Counted from the first letter of the stretch, positions 7,801 to 16,123 are shown. The stretch is DNA of 33,518 nt from JBFGCM01 sp041581135 (GCA_041581135.1 JBFGCM010000035.1:1-33518), one strand, 5' to 3'. The notes: generated by a model from the letters alone, not told the origin. Numbers and translations: made by a program.

Positions 7801-10800
7801 GACGCCGGCACGATCACCCAGCTCGGCCAGATGTTCGCCGAGTTCCTGGAGCGTGGCTATCACGTGTACACCGGCGGAGCCCCGGCGGCGGCGCCGGGTG
7901 CGGGCACCGCACCAACCGAGCCGGTGGTCATCACCGGCGCCGGTCTGGGTCTCCCCGGCTCCCCTCGGGTGTTCGACGACGACAACCTGGAGCGCATCCT
8001 CGAGGGTGAGGTGCTGGTCGACGCCATCCCGGTGCGTTTCCGGCGCGAGATGGCGGAGAAGTCGATCACGCGCCTGGTGAAGAGCGAAGCGGGGGCGTCG
8101 TTCGAGACCATCGACAGCGTCGCCGACGTCATCAAGCTGGCGGGGCGCCCAGGGCTCTTCGACCTGGCCGAGGAGTACGGCTTCCCTGCGGACCGCATCC
8201 CGGCCCTGGACATGGTCACCCAGCTGGCGATCGCCTCGGGCCTCGATGCGCTCCGCGACGCCGGGATTCCGCTGGTCATGCGCTACAAGACCACCACCAC
8301 CGGCTCCAAGCTGCCTGATCGCTGGATGCTGCCGGAGGCCCTCCGTGACGACACCGCGGTGGTGTTCGCGTCGGCGTTCCCCGGGGCGGATGCGCTCATC
8401 GATGAGCTCGATCGCTTCTACCTCGACCGGGAGCGCAAACGTCGCCTGGAGGATCTGGAGACGTTGCGTGCCCGTGCCATCGCCCACGACGACCTGGGCA
8501 TGGTCGGGGAGCTCGACCACCACATCCATGAGCTGCGGCACCGTATGGAACAGGAGCCCTACCACTTCGATCGCCGGTTCCTGTTCCGCGTGCTGTCGAT
8601 GGGGCACTCACAGTTCGCCGAGTACATCGGGGCGCGGGGCCCCAACACGCAGATCAACTCCGCTTGCGCGTCGACGACCCAGGCAGTGGCGCTCGCCGAA
8701 GATTGGATCCAGGCTGGACGCGCTCGGCGGGTGCTGATCATCTCTGCCGACGACGTCACCAGCGACACGATGATGGGCTGGGTGGGCTCCGGGTTTCTCG
8801 CAACCGGTGCCGCCGCCACCGACGAGGTCGTCGAAGACGCGGTCATCCCCTTCGACCGGCGCCGCCACGGGCTGGTGCTGGGAATGGGGGCGGCGGCGCT
8901 CGTAGTCGAGTCGGCGGAGGCGGCGCGAGAGCGCGGGTTGACCCCGATCTGCGAGGTGCTGAGCACCGTCACCGCCAACAGTGCGTTCCACGGGACCCGG
9001 CTGGATGTCGATCACATCCGCCACGTGATGAACCAGGTGGTGACACAGGCCGAACAGCGTTGGGGCATCGATCGGAAGGCCATTGCGCCCCAGACCGTGT
9101 TCGTGTCCCACGAGACGTACACCCCGGCCCGCGGCGGCAGCGCCCAGGCCGAAGTCGATGCGCTGCGCTTCACGTTCGAGGATGCGGCCGACCAGATCGT
9201 CATCGCCAATACGAAGGGATACACGGGCCATGCCATGGGCACCGGTATCGAGGACGTGGTGGCGGTCAGGGCACTGGAGACGGGCATCGTGCCGCCCGTC
9301 CCCAACCTCAAGGAACCCGACCCCGACCTGGGGCATCTGTACCTGTCACCCGGCGGTACGCACGGCGTGGAGTATGCCCTCCGGCTCGGTGCCGGATTCG
9401 GCTCTCAGGTGAGCTTGTCGCTGGTGCGACGGGTGGCGCCACCGGGAGGTCGCCGTCCCGAGATCGACGAGGTCGGCTACCGCTACCGGCTGTTCGATCC
9501 GGCGCGCTTCGAGAGCTGGATCGCGGCGGTCAGCGGTGTGGACGCTCCGCAGCTCGAGGTGGCGCAGCGAACGCTCCGGATCGTCGACAACGGTGTGGCC
9601 GTCAAGGCACCCCAAGCTGCTGCGGCGCCGGTCACCCCGGTGGAGGCTCCCGAACCCGTGGAGGCCGTGGCCCCGGCTGCGACGCCGGTGGCGGAGGCGG
9701 TGCCGGTGGAGTCCCAGGTGGTGGCTGCTGCACCGGAGCCCGAGGTGGTGGCTGCGGTGGAGGCGCCCGCAGAGGTGGTTGCGTCGGTGGGTGGTGGGTT
9801 GTCGTCGGTGGAGGCGGCGGTGTTGGAGGTGGTGGCGGAGCAGACGGGGTATCCGCCGGAGATGTTGGAGATGGATCTGGATTTGGAGGCTGATCTCGGG
9901 ATCGACACGGTGAAGCAGGCGGAGACGTTTGCGGCGATTCGGGAGCGGTATGGGATTGAGCGGGATGAGTCGTTGGCGTTGCGTGATTTCCCGACGTTGA
10001 CCCATGTGGTGGGGTTTGTGTTGGATCGGCGGCCGGATCTGGTGGTGGAGGCGGTGCCGGTGGAGTCTCAGGTGGTGGCGGCGGAACCGGAGCTCGAGGT
10101 GGTGGCTGCGGTGGAGGCGCCCGCAGAAGTGGTTGCGTCGGTCGACGAGTCGGTGGTGCGACGAGTGCCACAGGCAACGGTGCGTGGTGGGCTCGACCTC
10201 TTCGCACCCACCGGCGTCGAACTGGAGGACGGTTCGCGTGTCGTGGTCATGGCCGACGACGGAGGCGTGGGAAAGAGCTTGGTGGGCCGTCTCGAACGCC
10301 TGGGAGTCGACGTGCTGGTCATCGACGATGCCCCGGCGGCCGACGACCTGGAGCGAAGGCTTACCGAATGGATGGCCGCCGGCCCGGTGAAGGGCGTGTA
10401 CTGGCTGCCGGCACTCGACGGCGTCGGTGACATCGCCGATCTCGACCACGATGCGTGGGTCGAGGCGCTGCGAGTGCGCGTGAAGCTCCTCTACACGGCC
10501 ATGCGCACCCTCTTCGACTCGATCGGCTCTCCGGAGACCTTCCTGGTGTCCGCCACCCGGCTCGGAGGCCGGCACGGCTACGACGACGGCGGGGCCACCC
10601 ACCCTCTCGGCGGTGCCGTGACCGGCTTCACGAAGGCCTACAAGCGGGAGCGTCCCGAGTCGATGGTCAAGGCGGTCGACTTCGCCGACAGCCGCAAGAC
10701 CGCCGCATTGGCGGATCTCCTCATTGCCGAGACGTTGGCCGACCCGGGTGTCGTCGAGGTCGGTTATGCCGACGACCGGAGGTGGACCGTTTCGTTGGTC

Positions 10801-12624
10801 GAACAGAGCGCTGAGGACGGCCAACCGGGGATGCAACTCGACGCCGACACGGTGTTCCTCGTCACCGGTGCTGCGGGATCGATCACGTCGAGCATCGTCG
10901 CCGACCTGTCGAGGGCCGCCGGCGGTGGCACGTTCCACCTGCTCGACCTCGCCCCGGAGCCCGACCCTGAAGATCCCGACCTGGCTGCGTTCGCCGCTGA
11001 TCGCGACGGCCTCAAGAAGACAATCTTCGCCCGGCTCAAGGACTCGGGGGAACGCGCCACTCCTGCCATGGTCGAGAAGGAGATCGCCGCCCTCGAACGC
11101 CTCGACGCCGCGTTGGCCGCCATCCGCGCCATAGAGGATGCCGGCGGCAGTGCGCACTACTACGGCGTCAATCTGCTGGACCACGGGGCCGTGTCCGACG
11201 TCGTGGGTCGGATCAAGGAGACGTCCGATCGCGTCGACGTGCTGCTGCACGCCGGGGGCCTCGAGATCAGCCACTTCCTTCCCGACAAGCCACCCGAGCA
11301 GTTCGACCTCGTGTTCGACGTCAAGGCCAATGGATGGTTCAGCCTGGTCAGTGGCCTCGGTGATACGCCGCTCGGTGCCACGGTGGCGTTCAGCTCCATC
11401 GCCGGACGGTTCGGCAACGGTGGCCAGACCGACTACAGCGCAGCGAACGACCTGCTGTGCAAGCTGACCTCGGCAATGCGGCCCACCGCCACGAGGGCCA
11501 TCGCCATCGACTGGACCGCCTGGGCGGACATCGGGATGGCGACCCGAGGCTCGATCCCCAAGATGATGGAGCTGGCCGGTATCGACATGCTGCCGGCGGC
11601 GGCCGGAATCCCATTCATTCGTCGCGAGCTGACCGCAGGCGGGCGGCGCGGCGAGGTGCTGGTGGGCGGGGCGCTGGGCGTCCTCGCCGCGGAGTTCGCC
11701 GATAGCGGCGGGCTGACGGCCGGTGCCATCGATACGCAAGGAGCCGGCCCGATGGTCGGAGAGGCGACCGCATGGAGCCCCCATCGGGGGCTGGTGGTGG
11801 AAACCACCCTCGAGCCCGTCAACCAGCCTTTCCTCGATGATCATCGCATCGACGGCACCCCCGTGCTGCCGGGTGTCATGGGCATGGAGGCGTTCGCCGA
11901 GGTGGCGGCATTGCCGTTCCCTGAGATGCACGTGCAGGCACTGGAGGACGTGGACTTCCAGGCGCCGTTCAAGTTCTATCGGGACGAGCCGCGGGCGGTC
12001 ACGGTGGAGGCGCAGTACTTCGCAGACGGCGACGACATCGTCGCTCGTTGCCGCCTGGTGGGATCGCGGACGCTGCCCAACCAAGAGGAGCCGCAGGTCA
12101 CCGTCCACTTCACGGGCTCGGTGCGGCTCTCACCCGAGCCTCTCCAAGCCGCGTCTGCCGACGTCCCGGCCGAGATTCAGATCGCCGCATCAGCCGACGA
12201 CGTCTATGCGATCTACTTCCACGGCCCCGCGTACCAAGTGCTGGACTCGGCGTGGCGTTCTGACGGCGGCGTGGTGGGAGCGATGCAGAGCAAGCTGCCT
12301 CCCAACGATGCCAGTGACGCGGATCTGAGGGTTCGGCCCCGACTCATCGAGCTGTGCTTTCAGACGGCGGGGATCTGGGAGATGGGCACGGAGGGCCGCA
12401 TGGGCCTTCCGATGCACGTCACCCGGGCGATCGTGCACGAGGGCAAGCCCCAGGGGAAGGTAGCGGCGGTCGTCACCCCCACCGACGATGACGGCTACCA
12501 CGCCCGCGTCGTGGACGACACCGGGCAGGTGCTGATCGAACTCAGTGGGTACCGGACGGTTCAGCTACCTGGTGCGTTGGACGACGATCTCGTCGCCCCG
12601 TTGCGCGACGCGATGGCCATCTGA
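4900..12624 (+). CDS. Multidomain lipid/polyketide megasynthase KS-AT-KS-ACP-KR-DH
   Basis: This 2,574-residue protein resembles type I iterative polyunsaturated fatty acid/secondary lipid synthases. KS1 (about 1-465) has Cys217, His351 (VEGHGTST) and His391 (SNIGHLKGG). AT (about 595-900) has GQGSQ, Ser698 in GHSLGE and SHAFHT (His800), the HAFH form that goes with malonyl-CoA. KS2 (about 1008-1475) has Cys1256, His1404 and His1444 but a long charged helical insert at about 1165-1240. ACP (about 1635-1714) reads GIDTV with Thr1670 where the phosphopantetheine Ser is expected. KR (about 1765-2235) has TGAAGSI (1989-1995), Ser2165/2166 and Tyr2179. The double-hotdog DH (about 2295-2574) has H2315xxxG2319xxxxP2324 and Glu2484xxxGln2488, where Asp is usual. 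There is no ER or thioesterase. GTG 4900 follows AGGAGG (4885-4890) by 9 bases. The product is unknown. Confidence 0.92.
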   Translation: MKDVVHKAIAVVGVGALLPDAPDAPTFWENIKSGRYSITETPVDRWDPDLYYDEDPAAPDKTYSKIGGWVREFEFDPFGWRLPLPPKVADAMDRTQKWSIVAARAALADYGYPDRVMDPDRTAVILGNAMAGDQHYLTAVRIMFPEYAAELAAAPAFAALPADLQAEITGQLRDGIRRRLPDITEDTMPGELGNIIAGRVANLFDFHGPNYTVDAACASAMAAMTSAIEGLEEYDYDTVITGGIDANMSASSFIKFCKIGALSATGTRPYADGADGFVMGEGASVFVLKRLEDAEQDGDEIYAVIRGFGASSDGKGKGITAPNPVGQQLAVKRAWIHAGLDPATVGLVEGHGTSTRVGDVVEVDSLNHVFGSFGLPAESVPLGSVKSNIGHLKGGAGSAGILKAIYALRDKVIPPSINFERPNPNIGWDDSPFYVPTEATEWKTNGKGVRNAGVSAFGFGGTNFHAVLEEYVPGRIKAERRAHTATKMPVRRDRLDVEPRAPLRGALVVGAPSVAELIERLESVVAEAQSGAAPEPRPPSEADLRAEHRVALDYGDAKELATKAEKVITALRSDEPALWKPLNNQGAFYGSGPAPMVAFLYTGQGSQYVNMMRDVAEVEPIVADVFATADRKMTPLLGGKPLTDFIFVDGEDDDAMAAAEHDLRQTEITQPAVLATDEALTQLLAAYGINPDMVMGHSLGEYGALVASGALPFTDALEAVSARGREMAHLSVEDNGAMCAVFGPLDEIKKIVEAAEGYVVVANYNSKSQAVIGGATKAVEAVGEIMSDAGMHVVPLSVSHAFHTQIVAPASEPLRVALDRLDLGAPAIPVVANLSGEYYPVGPNVVPEMIDILGKQVASPVQFVKGLETLYDAGARMFVEVGPKRALAGMVDDVLGDRPDVMTLFTNHPKSGGVVSFNRALCGLYAAGYGVGVQEPDAAAQPAQSVQPLVPAATEVAAADVGAAPSADAGTITQLGQMFAEFLERGYHVYTGGAPAAAPGAGTAPTEPVVITGAGLGLPGSPRVFDDDNLERILEGEVLVDAIPVRFRREMAEKSITRLVKSEAGASFETIDSVADVIKLAGRPGLFDLAEEYGFPADRIPALDMVTQLAIASGLDALRDAGIPLVMRYKTTTTGSKLPDRWMLPEALRDDTAVVFASAFPGADALIDELDRFYLDRERKRRLEDLETLRARAIAHDDLGMVGELDHHIHELRHRMEQEPYHFDRRFLFRVLSMGHSQFAEYIGARGPNTQINSACASTTQAVALAEDWIQAGRARRVLIISADDVTSDTMMGWVGSGFLATGAAATDEVVEDAVIPFDRRRHGLVLGMGAAALVVESAEAARERGLTPICEVLSTVTANSAFHGTRLDVDHIRHVMNQVVTQAEQRWGIDRKAIAPQTVFVSHETYTPARGGSAQAEVDALRFTFEDAADQIVIANTKGYTGHAMGTGIEDVVAVRALETGIVPPVPNLKEPDPDLGHLYLSPGGTHGVEYALRLGAGFGSQVSLSLVRRVAPPGGRRPEIDEVGYRYRLFDPARFESWIAAVSGVDAPQLEVAQRTLRIVDNGVAVKAPQAAAAPVTPVEAPEPVEAVAPAATPVAEAVPVESQVVAAAPEPEVVAAVEAPAEVVASVGGGLSSVEAAVLEVVAEQTGYPPEMLEMDLDLEADLGIDTVKQAETFAAIRERYGIERDESLALRDFPTLTHVVGFVLDRRPDLVVEAVPVESQVVAAEPELEVVAAVEAPAEVVASVDESVVRRVPQATVRGGLDLFAPTGVELEDGSRVVVMADDGGVGKSLVGRLERLGVDVLVIDDAPAADDLERRLTEWMAAGPVKGVYWLPALDGVGDIADLDHDAWVEALRVRVKLLYTAMRTLFDSIGSPETFLVSATRLGGRHGYDDGGATHPLGGAVTGFTKAYKRERPESMVKAVDFADSRKTAALADLLIAETLADPGVVEVGYADDRRWTVSLVEQSAEDGQPGMQLDADTVFLVTGAAGSITSSIVADLSRAAGGGTFHLLDLAPEPDPEDPDLAAFAADRDGLKKTIFARLKDSGERATPAMVEKEIAALERLDAALAAIRAIEDAGGSAHYYGVNLLDHGAVSDVVGRIKETSDRVDVLLHAGGLEISHFLPDKPPEQFDLVFDVKANGWFSLVSGLGDTPLGATVAFSSIAGRFGNGGQTDYSAANDLLCKLTSAMRPTATRAIAIDWTAWADIGMATRGSIPKMMELAGIDMLPAAAGIPFIRRELTAGGRRGEVLVGGALGVLAAEFADSGGLTAGAIDTQGAGPMVGEATAWSPHRGLVVETTLEPVNQPFLDDHRIDGTPVLPGVMGMEAFAEVAALPFPEMHVQALEDVDFQAPFKFYRDEPRAVTVEAQYFADGDDIVARCRLVGSRTLPNQEEPQVTVHFTGSVRLSPEPLQAASADVPAEIQIAASADDVYAIYFHGPAYQVLDSAWRSDGGVVGAMQSKLPPNDASDADLRVRPRLIELCFQTAGIWEMGTEGRMGLPMHVTRAIVHEGKPQGKVAAVVTPTDDDGYHARVVDDTGQVLIELSGYRTVQLPGALDDDLVAPLRDAMAI
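9694..9788 (+). repeat. 95-bp direct repeat, copy 1 (linker before the carrier domain)
   Basis: This segment encodes residues 1599-1630 of the megasynthase, a Val/Ala/Glu/Pro-rich linker. It is identical at 89 of 95 positions (hand count) to copy 2 at 10048-10142. The copies are 354 bases (118 codons) apart, in frame, and bracket the single carrier domain, so one linker plus one carrier makes one repeat unit. Confidence 0.9.
10048..10142 (+). repeat. 95-bp direct repeat, copy 2 (linker after the carrier domain)
   Basis: This segment encodes residues 1717-1748. It differs from copy 1 at six bases, giving only two amino-acid changes (Ala to Glu, Pro to Leu). Immediately downstream the codon usage returns to that of the rest of the gene. 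This arrangement is what a two-or-more-unit carrier array would leave after contraction or after collapse in assembly. Confidence 0.9.
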
Positions 12625-12625
12625 C

Positions 12626-15600
12626 GTGACGATCGGGCCGGACTTCCCCTTCCACCGGCTCGCCATCGTCAACCGCGGCGAGCCGGCGATGCGGCTGATT
12701 CATGCCGTGCGTGAGTTCAATGCCGAACACGGCACCGGCATCCAGACCATTGCCTTCTACAGCGAGCCGGACAGCCGTGCCATGTTCGTCCGCGAGGCCG
12801 ACGTCGCGATGTCGCTGGGCCCGGCGACCTTCACCGACGCCGATGGCGATCGCAAGCTCTCCTACCTGAACTACGAGGCATTGGAGCGGCTGCTGCGCCG
12901 CTCCCATGCGGATGCCGCGTGGCCGGGGTGGGGATTCGTGGCCGAACACGCCGAGTTCGTCGACCTGTGTGACCGGATCGGCGTGACGTTCATCGGGCCC
13001 AGCGGCGACGTGATGCGACGTCTCGGCGACAAGATCACCTCCAAGCGAATCGCGGAGGAAGCCGGCGTGCCAGTGGCGCCATGGAGCGGGGGGCCGGTAG
13101 CCGATGTGGCGGAAGCCAAGGCCATTGCCAAGAAGCTGGGATATCCCCTGATGCTGAAGGCGACGGCCGGTGGCGGGGGCCGAGGGATCCGCCGGTTGGG
13201 TGGTCCCGCCGACATCGACGACCAGTTCGGCTCCGCTGCTGCGGAGGCACTGAAGGCGTTTGGCGATGGAACCCTGTTTCTCGAGAAGCAGCTGCTGGGG
13301 GCCCGCCACATCGAGGTGCAGATCATCGGCGATGCCGCCGGCACGGTGTGGCCGGTTGGGGTCCGCGACTGTTCTGTTCAGCGTCGCAATCAGAAGCTCA
13401 TCGAGGAGGCGCCGTCCCCGGCCCTCACTCCCGAACTGGACCTGGAGGTTCGTCAAGCGGCGGCGCGCCTGGGCGAAGCCGTGGGCTATCGATCTGCCGG
13501 GACCGTCGAGTTCCTCTACGACGCCGCCACCGAACGGTTCTGGTTCATGGAGGTCAATGCTCGCCTGCAGGTGGAGCACCCGGTGACCGAGATGACCACC
13601 GGGCTGGATCTCGTGAAGCTGCAGCTCATGACCGCAGCCGGTGTCTTGCTCGAGGGCGAGCCGCAGCCGACGCGGGGACACGCCATCGAGGTGCGGCTCA
13701 ACGCCGAAGATCCCGACAACAACCTGGCACCGGCCCCTGGTGAGGTTGCAATCTTCCGTCCTGCCAGCGGTCCGGGCATCAGGATCGACGCCGGGATCGA
13801 AGAAGACGACGTGATCGCCCCCGAATTCGATGCGATGATCGCCAAGGTGATTGCCCATGGGGCGACTCGACAAGAGGCCCTGGCCCGGTTGGAACGAGCA
13901 CTGCGCGAGACGGCCGTCGTCATCAAGGGAGGCGCTTCCAACAAGTCGTTCCTGCACTACCTGTTGCGGACACCCGAGGTGAGATCGGGCGAACTGGACA
14001 TCGGGTGGCTCGATCTCCTGATGGTGTCCCAGGACATCCCGGTGGCGTTGGGGGAGGTCGCTCTGCTGGAAGCGGCGGTCGACAGCTACCTGGTGGAAGA
14101 GGAACTGGACCGCAACCGATTCGCCTCGGCGGCGGCCCGCGGCCGTCCCGAGCTCGCCGACCGCTCCGAGTTCTCCACCGAACTCACCCTGCTCGGCAAC
14201 ACCTACGAGTGCTTGGTGCGTCGGGTCGGCGCTGAACAGTTCCAGATATCGATCGACGGCTCGACCATTCCGGTGCGAATCGAACCGCTCGGAGAGACCG
14301 AACGCCGGCTGGAGATCGGGGAGAGCGCCTACCAGGTGCTGACGGTGCCCGAGGAGGATGCACTCAACATCAGCGTCGACGGATACGCCCACCGGGTGCG
14401 TCCCGACATGGGGGGCGAAGTGCGGGCCCCGGCTGCGGCCATGGTGGTGTCCCTCGATGTCGCCGCCGGAGACGTGGTGGCTTCCGGGGATCGGCTGGCG
14501 GTGCTCGAAGCGATGAAGATGGAGATGGCGGTTCGGGCGCCCTACCCGGGCAGGGTTCGCAGCGTGCTCGTGGCGCCGAACACCCAGATCGGCACCGGCA
14601 CCCCGATCGTCGTCCTCGACCGGGAAGAGACCGAGGCCGTTGAGCCGAAGCGCGACCGACTCGACTTCGCCGAGTTGTCCGACCAGGCAGATGACGACGT
14701 ACGCCACAGTCGGTGTCGACACCGGCTTGCAGAACTGGAGTCGCTGGTACTCGGCTACGACGTCGACGCCGCTGCCTTCGAACGCATCATCCGGGAAGAG
14801 GGACTGCTCTGTGACGACGCCCTCGGAGACGAAGAGGTGTGGGAACGCGAGGCCCAGATCCTCCGGGCGTTCATCGAGATCGCCTCCCTCTTTCGTCCGG
14901 CCCCGATGCTGGACGAGGAACTGGAGGGGACCCGCCACTCACCGCGGGACTTCTTCTTCGATTACCTCCGAGATCCCGGAGCACGTGGTCGAGGGCTGCC
15001 CGGGGGCTTCCTCGAGCGATTGCGGACCGCGTTGCGCTTGTATGACATCGACTCGCTGGATCCCTCGCCCCACCTTCGCCTGGCTCTGTATCGCATCTAC
15101 ATGGCCTACCAGCGGCTCCGCAAGCAGCCGGGCCCCCTCCTCGCAGTGCTGCAGGGATGGCTGGATGCACCTGATCTGGCCGCGTATGCCGACGAGCACC
15201 GCGGTGTCATCGACCGTCTGGTCGAAGAGACGGAGCGCCGCTTTCCGACCGTCCACGAGATGGCGGCCGAGGTCCAATACGAGGCGTTCGATCGGCCGAT
15301 CGTCGAGGAAGCGCGCCAGGCCACGTACGCGGGCGTCGAGGACCTGCTCGCGGAGTTCGCAGCCTCGCCTCTGCCGCCTGAGGTCGTCACGGAGATGGTC
15401 GAAGCCACACAGCCACTCAAGAGCCTGCTCTCGGATCACTTCGCCGAAGCCACCACTGACCTGCAGCGAGGCATGCTTGAGGTCATGACGAGGCGCTTCT
15501 ACCGGATCCGAGACCTCTCCGATGTGGCCGCCGGCTCCCACGACGGGTTCGAGTTCGTCACCGCCACCTATCCCCACGAGGGAAGCACGATTTCGCTCAT

Positions 15601-16063
15601 TGCCACGCACGCTCCCGCAGGCAATCTGCAGGAGGCGGTAGGAGCCGCCGCGGAGCTCGTGCGAGCCGCCCCGGTCGACCACGACGTGGTCATCGACTTC
15701 TATGCGTCGGCCGACTCGCATCCGGCCGACCCCGACGCGGCCGCAGACCGGCTCGTCGGACTGCTCGAATCCACCGACTTCGGACGTCCTCTGCGGCGGG
15801 TCGTGTTCGCGGTGTCGGCTGCCGATCGGGGGACGGGGCTGAGCGATGTTGGCCTCTTCACACTCCGCTCCACGGCGGACGGCTATGAAGAGGAACCGGT
15901 GGTGCGCGGCCTTCATCCGATGATGGGCAAGCGCCTCGAGCTGTGGCGTCTCTCGAATTTCGAGCTCAGCCGACTCCCGGCACCCGAGGACATCTATCTC
16001 TTCCTCGGTGCCGCCCACGACAACCCGGCGGACGAGCGGTTGTTCGCCGTTGCCGAAGTGTGA
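12626..16063 (+). CDS. Eukaryote-type acyl-CoA carboxylase, biotin carboxylase-BCCP-central part
   Basis: This 1,145-residue ORF is the first part of a single-chain carboxylase in the eukaryotic order. The biotin carboxylase domain (about 1-450) has HRLAIVNRGEPAMR, the ATP-grasp glycine loop at 178-188, and MEVNARLQVEHPVTE with Glu309, Asn311 and Arg313. A linking domain follows. The biotinyl domain (about 595-670) has the biotin site Lys631 in LEAMKMEM. Then comes a long helical central domain like that of eukaryotic acetyl-CoA carboxylase. The reaction is ATP-dependent carboxylation of biotin and then of an acyl-CoA, probably giving malonyl-CoA for the adjacent synthase. GTG 12626 lies one base after the preceding stop, implying translational coupling; no strong ribosome site is seen. 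The ORF ends at TGA 16061 inside the central domain, and homologous-looking sequence continues in the same frame beyond it. Confidence 0.88.
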   Translation: MTIGPDFPFHRLAIVNRGEPAMRLIHAVREFNAEHGTGIQTIAFYSEPDSRAMFVREADVAMSLGPATFTDADGDRKLSYLNYEALERLLRRSHADAAWPGWGFVAEHAEFVDLCDRIGVTFIGPSGDVMRRLGDKITSKRIAEEAGVPVAPWSGGPVADVAEAKAIAKKLGYPLMLKATAGGGGRGIRRLGGPADIDDQFGSAAAEALKAFGDGTLFLEKQLLGARHIEVQIIGDAAGTVWPVGVRDCSVQRRNQKLIEEAPSPALTPELDLEVRQAAARLGEAVGYRSAGTVEFLYDAATERFWFMEVNARLQVEHPVTEMTTGLDLVKLQLMTAAGVLLEGEPQPTRGHAIEVRLNAEDPDNNLAPAPGEVAIFRPASGPGIRIDAGIEEDDVIAPEFDAMIAKVIAHGATRQEALARLERALRETAVVIKGGASNKSFLHYLLRTPEVRSGELDIGWLDLLMVSQDIPVALGEVALLEAAVDSYLVEEELDRNRFASAAARGRPELADRSEFSTELTLLGNTYECLVRRVGAEQFQISIDGSTIPVRIEPLGETERRLEIGESAYQVLTVPEEDALNISVDGYAHRVRPDMGGEVRAPAAAMVVSLDVAAGDVVASGDRLAVLEAMKMEMAVRAPYPGRVRSVLVAPNTQIGTGTPIVVLDREETEAVEPKRDRLDFAELSDQADDDVRHSRCRHRLAELESLVLGYDVDAAAFERIIREEGLLCDDALGDEEVWEREAQILRAFIEIASLFRPAPMLDEELEGTRHSPRDFFFDYLRDPGARGRGLPGGFLERLRTALRLYDIDSLDPSPHLRLALYRIYMAYQRLRKQPGPLLAVLQGWLDAPDLAAYADEHRGVIDRLVEETERRFPTVHEMAAEVQYEAFDRPIVEEARQATYAGVEDLLAEFAASPLPPEVVTEMVEATQPLKSLLSDHFAEATTDLQRGMLEVMTRRFYRIRDLSDVAAGSHDGFEFVTATYPHEGSTISLIATHAPAGNLQEAVGAAAELVRAAPVDHDVVIDFYASADSHPADPDAAADRLVGLLESTDFGRPLRRVVFAVSAADRGTGLSDVGLFTLRSTADGYEEEPVVRGLHPMMGKRLELWRLSNFELSRLPAPEDIYLFLGAAHDNPADERLFAVAEV
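16061..16063 (+). other. In-frame TGA interrupting the carboxylase
   Basis: The frame reads AVAEV-stop-DLTAVRDEDGR and runs open, without any shift, for 20 codons to ATG 16124 and on to 18169. The downstream codons look coding and continue the central domain. A CGA (Arg) to TGA change would create exactly this. Many other genes here end in TGA, so general recoding of TGA is unlikely. Confidence 0.8.
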
Positions 16064-16123
16064 GATCTCACGGCCGTACGCGACGAAGACGGCCGGCTCA
16101 CCGGGCTGCCCCTGCTGGAGCGA

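Noticed and set aside
4348..8607. A 1,419-residue open frame on the minus strand.
   Set aside because: It lies antisense to the megasynthase, is rich in His, Arg, Gly and Val in the manner of reverse-complemented high-GC genes, has no recognisable motif, and the opposite strand has clear catalytic signatures throughout.
9346..14938. Long minus-strand frames (920 and 798 residues) opposite the megasynthase and carboxylase.
   Set aside because: They are antisense shadows of well-supported genes, with low-complexity composition and no domains.
16061..16063. TGA as a selenocysteine or reassigned sense codon.
   Set aside because: No selenocysteine insertion hairpin was recognised, carboxylases have no known selenocysteine here, and TGA is the normal stop for several other genes in the window.
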